Position numbers and translations under genes: made by a program. Shown here piece after piece: positions 13,901-23,279 of a stretch of 64,000 nucleotides of DNA (positions are counted from its first letter, which is position 1; every line of letters begins with the position of its first letter). This stretch comes from Neospora caninum Liverpool (taxonomy: Eukaryota; Apicomplexa; Conoidasida; Eucoccidiorida; Sarcocystidae). The notes beneath the pieces are model-generated. The model did no database searches. It had not been told where the DNA came from and was given only the letters and a program-made list of their open reading frames with translations. The DNA is taken from assembly GCF_000208865.1 (NCBI RefSeq), contig NC_018396.1, positions 5,264,514 through 5,328,513 on the forward strand, given 5' to 3'.

Positions 13901-15944
13901 TGCGGCACTCACGAGCGTGAGTTGTCTTCTCGCATACCGCATGTCTCTCCATTCTCTGAAACCGATGCGGTCGGTTGGACACGGGTTCTGAAAACAATTG
14001 TCCAACCTCAGGCATGCTTCCCGCCTGGAGCGAGTCTCGTCCGGATGCTGCAGTCCAGCCGGGTGGTGGTCTTACGTACAAAGACTTCATTCCTTCACTC
14101 CCGTTGCTTCTAGCACCTTGTGGAATGACCTCCTCCGAATCTCGAGGAACGCCACAGGAAGTACTGTTCTGGGCAATCCATCGTTTCCCTGCAGTTTTGA
14201 CAGCTCGGACGGTTGATCGAGCGGCCTTCTCTTGTTTACTTAAGCTGCTTACGCTACTCATGCTTCCCCTCCTACAGGGTACTCCGCCCACGCTGCTGCG
14301 CCTGCTGAGTGAGGCCCTTCCACGAGGATTGACACCGTGGCTTCCCCCCCGAGGAACGATTTGTTTCCAGGAAGTGCTCGCCGGCTTGCTCACGGAGAGA
14401 GGAGCATTACCAGAGAAGAAGCAGGCGGGGTGCTGTAAGAGGCGGTTGAGCGTCTGAAGAGGAAACTTCAGCCGCATGCGGACACGAAGGAGAAAGAGGC
14501 AAAGTGTCTGCACACGGGAATGTCTGAATTGTGGATGAGTGTGTATGAACCACGAGGGTCGATACCGCGAGTGGAATTCTCTGCTCACAAAAGGGGCTGG
14601 TGGGGGGGGAAGCGGACAGACGAGAAGGGAGGCTTTACGTCGTCGGCGTCGTGGGCCTGTTGACGATAATGATGTGGACGGCAAAGTCCGGTAGATGAAT
14701 GGATTCGAATCGTCTGTCCCGGTTGACGTCGTTGGCGCTAAGGAAAAGCCGTCGTTCTCGCCACATGTTAGAGATTCGGGTTCATAGGAAGTGGTAACAG
14801 GTTTTGATCGAGCTCTACCGCTGTTGCAGAGGAAGCAACACGTCTCGCGTGGCCACGCCTGCTGGCCTCGGATACGAGACGGCGGTCGCTCTGCGGCACA
14901 TGCTGAAGGGGATAGTGGTGGATCAGTGGAGAGTTGAGTTGCATAGTTATGGAAGCCATGATCTTGAGATTCAAGGCTACGAATGAGGAGTCGTTTCCCT
15001 TCGGACGCGCCTGGTCGGTCAGCCCTGCCCACCAGACGCGAAGGAAGAGAACGGGAAGACATCGTCCGAGACGGTGAACATGCGCGGAGCCCCGGCATGC
15101 TGCCAAAGCCTTCGCCGTACCAACGAGAGGAGGTGCACTCTGGCCTGGGAGTGGCGATAGAAACTCTGAGAGCGACCTGTTCTTCAGCAACTTCACAGCA
15201 GTCAATCCATTTCTCATCACTGGCCCCTTCATATTGCCGCTCTCTGTGTGGAAGACAAAGGTTCTGGGTGTGCTCTAAAATATCACACTGAGCAACTGAC
15301 GGTGCTGACCGATCTCGCTGAAGAGAAACTAGGGAAAGGATGTTGACTGCTGGTGTTCCCAAGTGTTCCACATTGTCGTCACAACTCAACACCTTCTTGA
15401 GAGGGGTTTGGGGAGAAGACGGCCTGACTACTTCGGGCGAATAGAACCTAGGAGGAGTGTCGACAGGCATATGTCTTGAACCAAGAAGGCAGCAGCCTGG
15501 TGGTGTATAAACTTGAGAAGAAAACGTTTCTGTGCCAAGCGGATGTGAGGGAGAGGGAAAAGGAATTGGTGAAGAAATTCCGTTTTTGACGGATCTGCTG
15601 GCGGCCCCTTGAATGCGCTGATCTTCATGCGAATAGCAACACGGTGTAGCTTTTGTTTTCTTTTGCAGATCGGGTCCCTGGTGTCTCCCAGATGTAACAA
15701 CTTCCAATACGTCGCCGAAGTGTGGCAGGGCGTGACTCCTGTCATCGTGTTCTGTATCCTGACTAAGACACCGATTAATGGCTCCTTCTGGATGGCCGGG
15801 CATTGTCGCTGGGTAATAACCAGCACTGCAGTCCTCTGAGACCATATCCGAATCTTCCGAAGAATGTGCGCGGGAAACGACCCGTGGGCCAGCTCTGGCG
15901 GATGAAGCACTTAGGAACTCGATTGCGCGATGCGCGTGCCGCAC
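7971..15944 (-). CDS. WS/DGAT-type O-acyltransferase (wax ester synthase / diacylglycerol acyltransferase fold), 2263 aa
   Basis: Exons on the minus strand: 15944-11266, 11162-9447, 9176-9041, 8694-8593 and 8129-7971 (6792 nt, all phases consistent). The family condenses acyl-CoA with a fatty alcohol or diacylglycerol. The catalytic HHxxxDG motif is HHAIADG at residues 1294-1300. Before it is the family's N-terminal strand region (LSGQELMMFSQPL). After it come the conserved 'TVNDVL'-like block (FTINELLATCLVGGICRYV, about 1755), a VPVNLR block (about 2091), the SNVPGP motif in exon 4 (about 2183), and the closing ISLIVSAFSYADNLDLVI strand in exon 5. Two hydrophobic stretches near residues 690-780 suggest membrane anchoring. 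Usual members have 450-500 residues; here a disordered Ser/Arg-rich extension of roughly 1100 residues and large internal insertions are added. Substrate and stage of use cannot be read from sequence. Introns of exon 1 cannot be fully excluded. Confidence 0.88.
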
Positions 15945-18900
15945 GAAAACGGAACCGGTTGCTCATTCAGCACAGGATAACACGAGTACAGCAAACACTC
16001 AAAAAACAGCCAACGGAGAAGATAGTGTGGGTGAAAGGACAGTCAGGGCAGAGGTGGCGACTGATAGTTGCGGATAAGCCAAAAATCGCTGAAAATACCG
16101 AAGCTCACTCTTTGGCCGGTCTCAAGCTTCCACGAGGGCGGAAGAACTGAGGTCGGAACAAATGAGCCTTTGATATCGCCTAACTGACATAAAAATTTCC
16201 TTCTCGCGTGTGAGGACCTGTAACGAGGTTGCATCCGGCTGAAGAATGTGAGAGGATTCAAGTGAGCCGGAGTCTTGATTCTCGGAGGTCACTGACAGAC
16301 ACTAGAAAACGGCAACGCACGAAGAGCTTTGAAGAGGAAGTCTATCAAAAGCAGGGAGGAGAATTTCGGTAGGATCGTGAAAAGAAAATCTGGCGGAGAC
16401 TGTTTGGGTAAGGTCAGCAAACACCAGAAGCAGTCACAAACAGAACGGTATCTGAGCCTGCTCTTCAGAGTGGGTTGCGACAGCAATTAATTGTTCACTT
16501 CGATTGAACTGTATCGGTCGTCCAAAGAAAAGGGGTCCCACCTGTGCGGAAATCAGGTAGCTCAGCGATTCATACCATCCGATCGGACGGAACCCGTCCG
16601 CCGTCGGCTGCAGTCCGTTTTTGTTTTCAAGCGCAACTCCACTCGAGAACCAAGGGTACGAAACATCACATTGGGGGCTCGCTCGTCTTGGTAGAATGTA
16701 ATTTGGTCCATCAGACAACGAATGGACACTGAACCGTTGCATTCACGGGAAACGAGCTGGTGTTGTTTTGCCCAGAAGGACGGAACCGACAACGATCATT
16801 CGGTTTTGCGCTCGAATCCTGCTATCAACCTCTGATGCCAGGTCACCGACTGTACGGAAACTTTCACTCATGTGTAGCACGCTATGCTCGAGACACTGGA
16901 CAAAATACACGTGCGATAAAAACGAGAGGGTATCCTTTCACAAAATATTCGTCTGGCATCAAATTGAGCATTCATAGCTGCAGGCAAATGCCATAATGGT
17001 GCCACAAACAAAAATTCGTGAAGAGGGCACACAGACTCTTCCGTGATTCGTTTGATTGAACATTGTGCTCGCCATCAAAAACTCGTTTGTGCTGTTTTTG
17101 GCAGGAAAGAAAGGGAAGTACAATTTCCTATAGTGGTCAGTGTAGTAGAAAATAATTGGTGAAAAACCATGAAAAGCGCTGTTGTTTTTAACAAGAAGCC
17201 AAAGCGAAGAAGAGACTAATGAATAAAGAATCTGGACAATCAAAAACTTTGGTCTTATATGCTAGCACACAGATCCTCGTTACAGCTTGTTTTTTGCAGG
17301 CCGCAGCGCAGAGCCAAAGTGTTCAGCTCGGGCAAAATCAGGAAGCCTGGAACATCCCAAACCTCACAGCGAGAGTGACTACGGGGGAGAACAATAGACG
17401 CTGCATTACAAAGTGCGCAGCGGGGCGATGTGTTGGAGCCCCGTTGCGGCAGACTGGCAAGTCAATTCAGCAGGAAAGCCCTAGTCCGTAGGACTCATGG
17501 AGCCACTTTTCCAGCATTGCACTAATTAGTTAGGGGTTTTCTTTTCGAACTTTATCGTGAAGACATTTGCTGGCTAAAACAACTACATATGAGGTTGTTT
17601 TCGATGCTGCCTCTTCTCGGGGCAGATAGGTGAGCGTTATGTACCGTGAGCGCAGGACAAGCTAGCGTGCATGATCTAGAGAAACTGAAAGATGTTCTTA
17701 CTTTGCCAGCCACGGAAACGAGTACTAGCAGACGTCCCGGAAACTTTTTGGAGGCGAACGTCTAGGCTGTGCTCCAATCGTGGAATTGACATACGATGTG
17801 TTCGCTGCAGGTTTGAAAGAGAAAAGAATAACGACCCTTAGTGGCTCCGCACTTGCTGCGCTGACGCATTTTGTATAAGCGGTCCTCACGGAGCGAGAAC
17901 AGAGGCATCATTTGCTTCTCAAATGTTTTTTTTCAGCCGGAAGACTTGTTATGGCCGTTCGGTTGGACATAGTGTGGTTGCGAAGAAAACGAAATGTCGA
18001 CGAGAATTCTTACGCTGTAAGGTTCACCACATGCAACAACGCGGAGCGTAGGGAGTCATGCAGTCTCGGAAGAGCTGGTCGGTAACTACAGATCCGAGTA
18101 ATGGCCAACACCACCGTGGCAGTGTGGTTTCAGTAACGAGGGGAACTGTGAAGAACACAGTTGGACGTCGGTTCCGGATTTCAGTGGATTTTTCTTTTTC
18201 TGCTCCAGCCGTGCCACTTACGTTGCTGGAGATACGAGGTCCCAGTCCGATTGGCGGCGCTTCAGAGCACGTTTGCCTTTCTGAACGCTTCACCCGAGGT
18301 AAGTCTGTAAAAGGACGGTGGCTGGTGAAAGGTAAAATTACTTTCACCTCTAGGATTCCACCGTGCCTGCAGTTTCCTAGGAACGAACGATGGAGTGTAC
18401 CCGAACACACCAACAGAAACTGATGCCTTATTGCTTTACCCAATACCATATTTGGTACCTTGGCTAATTGGAGGATACTACGTATCTGATGTAACATTAA
18501 AACGATTCTTTGTATTACATTTTATGTTGCCTACTCGGTTATATATCTTAGACGCTAACTTCCCGGCTGAATCCCTTTTCTTTGAAATACACTTCCTTTC
18601 TCGGCGTTAGTATGATCTCAAAGTACCAGAAACGCGGTTAAACTATCGACGAGTCGAGTATTATCCATACATACCAGGCGTAAAAGCGTTCCTCCAGTTA
18701 CTAAACATGCGCCAGGCCAACAACTATCCGATCCGTAAACGTATTACGACGATTGCGTAACCTAAGGATAAGGAATTCAAAAGCAAGCCCATTCCTCTTT
18801 GCACGGAGACTGCCAACTTGTTCGGAGATACGCCCCGTGCTTTAAAAGCCCTATTGGACTGAAGCCAATGTACAGCTCCGTGTCCACTCAGCAGATTCCG

Positions 18901-19460
18901 TTGCGATAGTTAGTGTCACGATACAAGCGACGGGCTACCATTAACGGTTCGTGCTTTTAGGGTTGATGCACTCAATCATCCGTGGGCAGCGGTCACTGGC
19001 AGCAGAGTCTCATACTGTTCGGCTTCCATTTCTGCTCCTCTTCAGGCGAGTACACGGCGCCTACCCACTATTGTCACGATCAAACAAATTCCCTGGGGAA
19101 GCCGCATTTCTCTGACGAGCTGTTTTTCTTGAGATGCCAAGCAAGCGTAATTGCAAACAGTAGATGCGCTGCCAAATAAAATTGCACACTGCGCTGTATA
19201 GCCGGTCTCGAGTCAATCGACAGCAACGTCAAGGACAGACAGATTTAGTCCTTTACGTTTGTGCTGGTATGATGCTAGGCCTCACTCGGAGCTAATGTTG
19301 ATCACACCTTCATGGGTTCAGTGAAGTTTGGTTATCGTCGTCACAGGAACCTTCTCATCGAGTGGCAGGCAAATTCAAAGCACTTGCGCACTGACCTGAA
19401 CAACACGGTCGTCTCCCCTTCGGGACGCGTTCGAACACTATCCACAAACTTCGGTTGGAA
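15945..19460. other. Intergenic region with mitochondrial DNA insertion
   Basis: About 3.5 kb between the acyltransferase start and the stop of the first Tyr-rich gene, both on the minus strand. It should hold the acyltransferase promoter and 5' UTR. Scattered short open frames (for example 16434-16742 on the minus strand and 18058-18423 on the plus strand) have no recognisable domain. The only identifiable content is the cob-derived piece at 18422-18532 and the A+T-richer DNA after it. Confidence 0.6.
18422..18532 (+). pseudogene. NUMT: nuclear copy of a mitochondrial cytochrome b (cob) fragment
   Basis: The plus strand reads PIPYLVPWLIGGYYVSDVTL followed by KRFFVLHFMLP, a close match to the central part of apicomplexan cytochrome b. 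Only about 35 codons are recognisable. Upstream and downstream the frame leaves cob, so this is a fragment and not a gene. The flanking 18533-18960 is more A+T-rich than its surroundings and may include further mitochondrial blocks such as rRNA fragments, which I cannot identify by eye. Toxoplasmatinae genomes are known to carry many such insertions. Confidence 0.88.
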
Positions 19461-20258
19461 TCACTCTGCAGACTCTTGCATATAACGGGTGCAGGCATTC
19501 CCCACGCAACCAGAATGATAGGAGGAACACGATTTGCCAGCCGCACACATTGGAGCCTTCTGAACTACTGGAGCAACAGGCACAACGTATGTAGTTGCGT
19601 GTTTCTTCAGTTCGCGTTCCTCTTCTGTCTCGACCTCGGAGGCTTGGACCCCCTGGATCTCGGCTGTCTCTTCGACGGTCTCAACTGGTTGGGCGGACAA
19701 AGAATCTTCAGCGGATTGCGGCAATGTGATATCTTCTTCACTCTGAGCCATGACAGACTCCTCAGAGTGGGTCATGGTTGTGTCGACAACGGAGTCAACA
19801 GACTGGGAGGAAACAGAGTCATTTTCAGTCTGCCTGCGGCCGGAGATAGCAGCAAGGAGGCGCCCTTTCTTGGACGGTGCAGCGTACTTACTCTCGGCGA
19901 CTGGAGCCATGTACTTTGTCTCGACAACAGGCTTCTTCACTGGAGCAACCTTCTTCGCCGGCACTGCAACGACCACGGGCTCCTGCTTCTTCTTTCCGAG
20001 GGAGCGCTCCTCAGCTCCTTCGAAAGACTCGTCAACCGGGACTTCTTCCAGAATGCGAAGGCTTGCCTCCACCCCATACTCAGCAGGGTCTTCTTGAACG
20101 TATGACTGGACGTCCGCTTCCTCCGAGTCGTACGTCATCTCCTGCACGTGACGAACAGGGGCACTGTACAAAATTTCGCCATCTTCAGGAACAGAAGTGC
20201 CTGCAACGAAGGGCAGGAGACTCCCTGCGGAGACAACCAAAGCAGGTAGCAGCTTCAT
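19461..20258 (-). CDS. Secreted Tyr/Lys-rich protein, putative oocyst-wall TyRP family (265 aa)
   Basis: Single exon. I chose the ATG at 20256-20258 because it begins a clear signal peptide (MKLLPALVVSAGSLLPFVAG); a longer open frame upstream adds a non-signal leader. The mature protein is acidic at first (many Glu, Asp, Ser), then has a Lys/Pro/Val/Tyr region around ERSLGKKK and KKPVVETKYMAPVAESKY. It then has an acidic Gln/Ser/Glu region, EEERELKKHATTYVVPVAP, and a Cys-containing tail (CAAGKSC, GCVGNAC). It is a paralogue of the gene at 22122-23279 and carries one copy of that protein's repeated module. Tyr-rich, Lys-rich secreted proteins of this type have been reported from coccidian oocyst walls, where dityrosine cross-links harden the shell. 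Assignment to that family is inference; a dense-granule protein is an alternative. Confidence 0.78.
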   Translation of the reverse strand: MKLLPALVVSAGSLLPFVAGTSVPEDGEILYSAPVRHVQEMTYDSEEADVQSYVQEDPAEYGVEASLRILEEVPVDESFEGAEERSLGKKKQEPVVVAVPAKKVAPVKKPVVETKYMAPVAESKYAAPSKKGRLLAAISGRRQTENDSVSSQSVDSVVDTTMTHSEESVMAQSEEDITLPQSAEDSLSAQPVETVEETAEIQGVQASEVETEEERELKKHATTYVVPVAPVVQKAPMCAAGKSCSSYHSGCVGNACTRYMQESAE

Positions 20259-22121
20259 CTTGAATAACGACGGAGTCCAAAATAGCAATAGTACCTGTTG
20301 CCCACTAGTACAGAAGAAAATAGAAGTGAAGACTGCGCTGAAACTGAGTGAAATGAGCGAGGCACTGAAGTGAAAAGAAAAGAATGATTTGTACGGTTGG
20401 ATTCACTGCAAGGTATTGACGTTCTGTTGTCTGGAGGGAAGCAGTGTGTCCACAAAGGGGGAGGACCCTGTGAGGCAACGGTCAATCCGTGAAGCGTCTC
20501 GGTGCTACACTGACATGCGACAGTTTTTCTCGGCGGCAGCCCTGAATCGTGATCCTTGTCCTTGCCGGCCCCAGCTGCCAGCCAAAAATTCCTATCGAAT
20601 GTGAAGGCATAGAGAGATGGCGGAAGCAAGATTTTTGTCAAGGAAATATGCACGTGTGGAGCTACCGACCTGTGTTTGTGGGCACTTGCCGTGTAAAATG
20701 TCACGCCAACGGAGACACTTGCAACTGGGGAAAATGAACTGTCACCCTCCTTCGAGTCGGAAGCGAAACACTCACCCCACCTACTGAGAGCAGTTCTCCG
20801 CGGCCGAAGCGCCGGTTGTTCCTCTATGAGAAAGAACATTCTGTGCAACCATCCAGTTGCACACTAGGGATTAAATCCCTCAATTACGAAAAACACTTTC
20901 AGCAACGAATTCGCCGTTGGAAAATGGTGCACAAAATTTTCTCCACACAGTACTGTTCACATTCGGTAGGAGAGCAGGAGCCTCGAAATGTAACGACATC
21001 TCAACAAACTGAAATTCTAGACTTAATCAATCGCTCCAGAAATTGTCCTACAACTCCGGCTTACCCTCAAATGCAGGACGCCGAGCCAGTATTGATCGCA
21101 GCGGCCTCAGACTTGTGACACTGCAGCCTGCTGCGTTGAAAGATCCACTGTGTTGCTCCACGAAATAAGGGACACGCGACTCTAGAAAAACGTTTAAATG
21201 AACAACAAATTCAGTTCCCGAATGACCTTGCCACATGCCACTGTTGCATTAAATTGTGGTTGTTTTGCTCCGTCACTAGAATATATAGAGGAACAATTAC
21301 TCTAGACATGGGGGCGATTGTCCATCTTACCACGCCATTTGTCAGGTTACGAAAACTGCTGTTGCCGGCTGGGCATCATTTCGAAGGGTGTCAACAAGTT
21401 CCTCTGCATATGCACGCGATTCGAAAGACTAACGGTATGAAGTGACTACTTCGTTCCTCATCGTTTTTAACACGGAGGATCCTGATCACCCGATAAGGCA
21501 AACATCCTTCGTTACAAAGGGCGCATGGTGCAAAACGAACTTGCACAGACCCAAGGCATCGATATGAAACGAAACACAGGTCCGTCCACGTTGCTTCTGG
21601 AGACCCCGAGATGATGTGGATCAAATAATTTGTCTGTGGCCTCGGTAATTGTCTCTTGCCGTTTTGATCAGGGGACTGAGGACGGATCGTATCGTGACTC
21701 ATGTTCTTAATAGTGATGCGGACAACATCGACAGGTGATTGCCTGATGGACCTTTGTTTTCCCTGAGTCATAGACTCAGTCATAGGCTATCCATCAGATT
21801 AGTTTTGTATTCGGAAGATTCGAGCGAGGCATGTACCGTATATAATTAAGGGCAATGTCGAGATTTGTACATTCCGGTGCGGTTTCTCGAGCTGTGGCAA
21901 GCACTAGGTTCCGCTCCAGGGAAGGCAGTAGTCTATTCTTGCCCGGAGGGTGGCGAAGGAAGTGTGTCGCACGCATTACAGAGTCTGTTGGGGGCAGGCA
22001 TGGAATGTTACAAATGCATGAAATTCAAAGCACATGTCACGATGTTGCTGATTGCTGCAGTAGTATGTATCTAAACACGACGAATATGAAAGAAGAAATC
22101 AAGACTCCACCTCCATGCAGC
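20259..22121. other. Intergenic between the two Tyr-rich paralogues
   Basis: About 1.9 kb. It must contain the promoter of the downstream paralogue (near 20259-20900) and the 3' flank of the upstream one. No convincing coding region or RNA gene is seen. Short frames at 20255-20848 and 21391-21783 on the minus strand are not supported by composition or motif. Confidence 0.55.
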
Positions 22122-23279
22122 TCAGTAGCAAGCGCCACCAGTGCTGCAGTACGGGGTGGCGACAACAGGGTACGCAGCAACCGGGTAGTAGTATGTTCCG
22201 CGTTTCTTCAGGTCACGCTCCTCTTCCTCAACCTCAGCTTCAGTCGCAGTTGACTCCTCCTCAACAGTAACATCTTCCTGAGCTGCCAGGCGACGTTTCT
22301 TGCTGAGAGTAGTCATGGGAGTGTACTTGGATGTTGTGACAGCTTGATGATACTTCTTCGACGGGAAAGCAGCGGCCTTCTTCTGAACAACAGGCGCAGT
22401 GGCCTTCTTCTGAACAACAGGCGCGGCGGCCTTCTTGTGGAGAGGTGCGGCACGGTACACCGGAGTGGCGACCTTCTTTTGCGGAGCGGGCGCCACGTAC
22501 TTCTTCGGGGCGGGGGCCACGTAGACCGCCCGGTTCTTCTTTCCTAAGGAGCGTTCTTCAGCGCTTTGCTCATACACTGCCTCCTCTGCGTCGTTCATTG
22601 TCTCCTCGTTCACGTCTTCCTCTTCAGCGAGGTATCGAGCGCAGGACGAGCCGGCGGTGCAGTAAGGAGTGGCAACGACTGGGGAGTACGCCACATAGTA
22701 GCCACTTCTCTTCTTCAGCTCACGTTCCTCATCGTCGACCTCGTTGTCAGAGATGGAGGTTGCAGTCGATTCTTCTTCGGACACCTGCTCTGGGACAGGT
22801 GCCAGGCGGCGCGATTTCTTTGACGGGGCAACGTGCGAGTACTTCTTCGAGACGGTGGCCGGCGCATACTTGGAAGACATAACAACTGGGGCCTTCTTGG
22901 TAGGCGCGTGCATTTTCTTGGCCGGAGCGGGAGCTGTGTACTTTGTATGGACTGCTGGGGTCTTCTTTTGAACTGGAGGAGCAACATATTTCTTGGGGGA
23001 GGCGACGTAAACTGCTCGGTTTTTCTTGCCAAGGACGCGGATGGGGGAAGCGGTCTCAGGAATAAGGAAAATACCACCGTCGGTGCTATCTTCTTCGAGA
23101 AAACGCATGGGAGCGGTGCTAGATTCTTCTGACAGATCCTGGGTTTCCTGAACAGACACATCCTCCAGTTCGAGCATCTCGGCGCTGTCGATCATTTCGC
23201 TGCTAATTTCCTCGGACAGCGTCACCGCCGGGAGAGCCAGAGTGAGCGAAAAGAGAGAAAGAGCTACGACGGCCTTCAT
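22122..23279 (-). CDS. Secreted Tyr/Lys-rich protein with internal duplication, putative oocyst-wall TyRP family (385 aa)
   Basis: Single exon. The ATG at 23277-23279 starts a signal peptide (MKAVVALSLFSLTLALPAVT). After an acidic segment the protein consists of two copies of one module, residues 81-216 and 243-385. Each copy has LGKKNRAVYVA, then Lys/Tyr/Pro/Ala repeats such as KKYVAP and PVVQKKA, then RRLA, EEESTAT, an acidic stretch, RELKKR or RDLKKR, a Tyr-rich patch, and PVVATPYC with a second Cys five or six residues on. The Lys and Tyr spacing suits cross-linking in a wall matrix. RRLA also resembles the RRLxx export motif cleaved by aspartyl protease ASP5 in Toxoplasma, so an exported dense-granule protein is an alternative. 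From memory, a Toxoplasma oocyst Tyr-rich protein has a locus number next to AP2X-5, which would suit this gene. Confidence 0.82.
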   Translation of the reverse strand: MKAVVALSLFSLTLALPAVTLSEEISSEMIDSAEMLELEDVSVQETQDLSEESSTAPMRFLEEDSTDGGIFLIPETASPIRVLGKKNRAVYVASPKKYVAPPVQKKTPAVHTKYTAPAPAKKMHAPTKKAPVVMSSKYAPATVSKKYSHVAPSKKSRRLAPVPEQVSEEESTATSISDNEVDDEERELKKRSGYYVAYSPVVATPYCTAGSSCARYLAEEEDVNEETMNDAEEAVYEQSAEERSLGKKNRAVYVAPAPKKYVAPAPQKKVATPVYRAAPLHKKAAAPVVQKKATAPVVQKKAAAFPSKKYHQAVTTSKYTPMTTLSKKRRLAAQEDVTVEEESTATEAEVEEEERDLKKRGTYYYPVAAYPVVATPYCSTGGACY

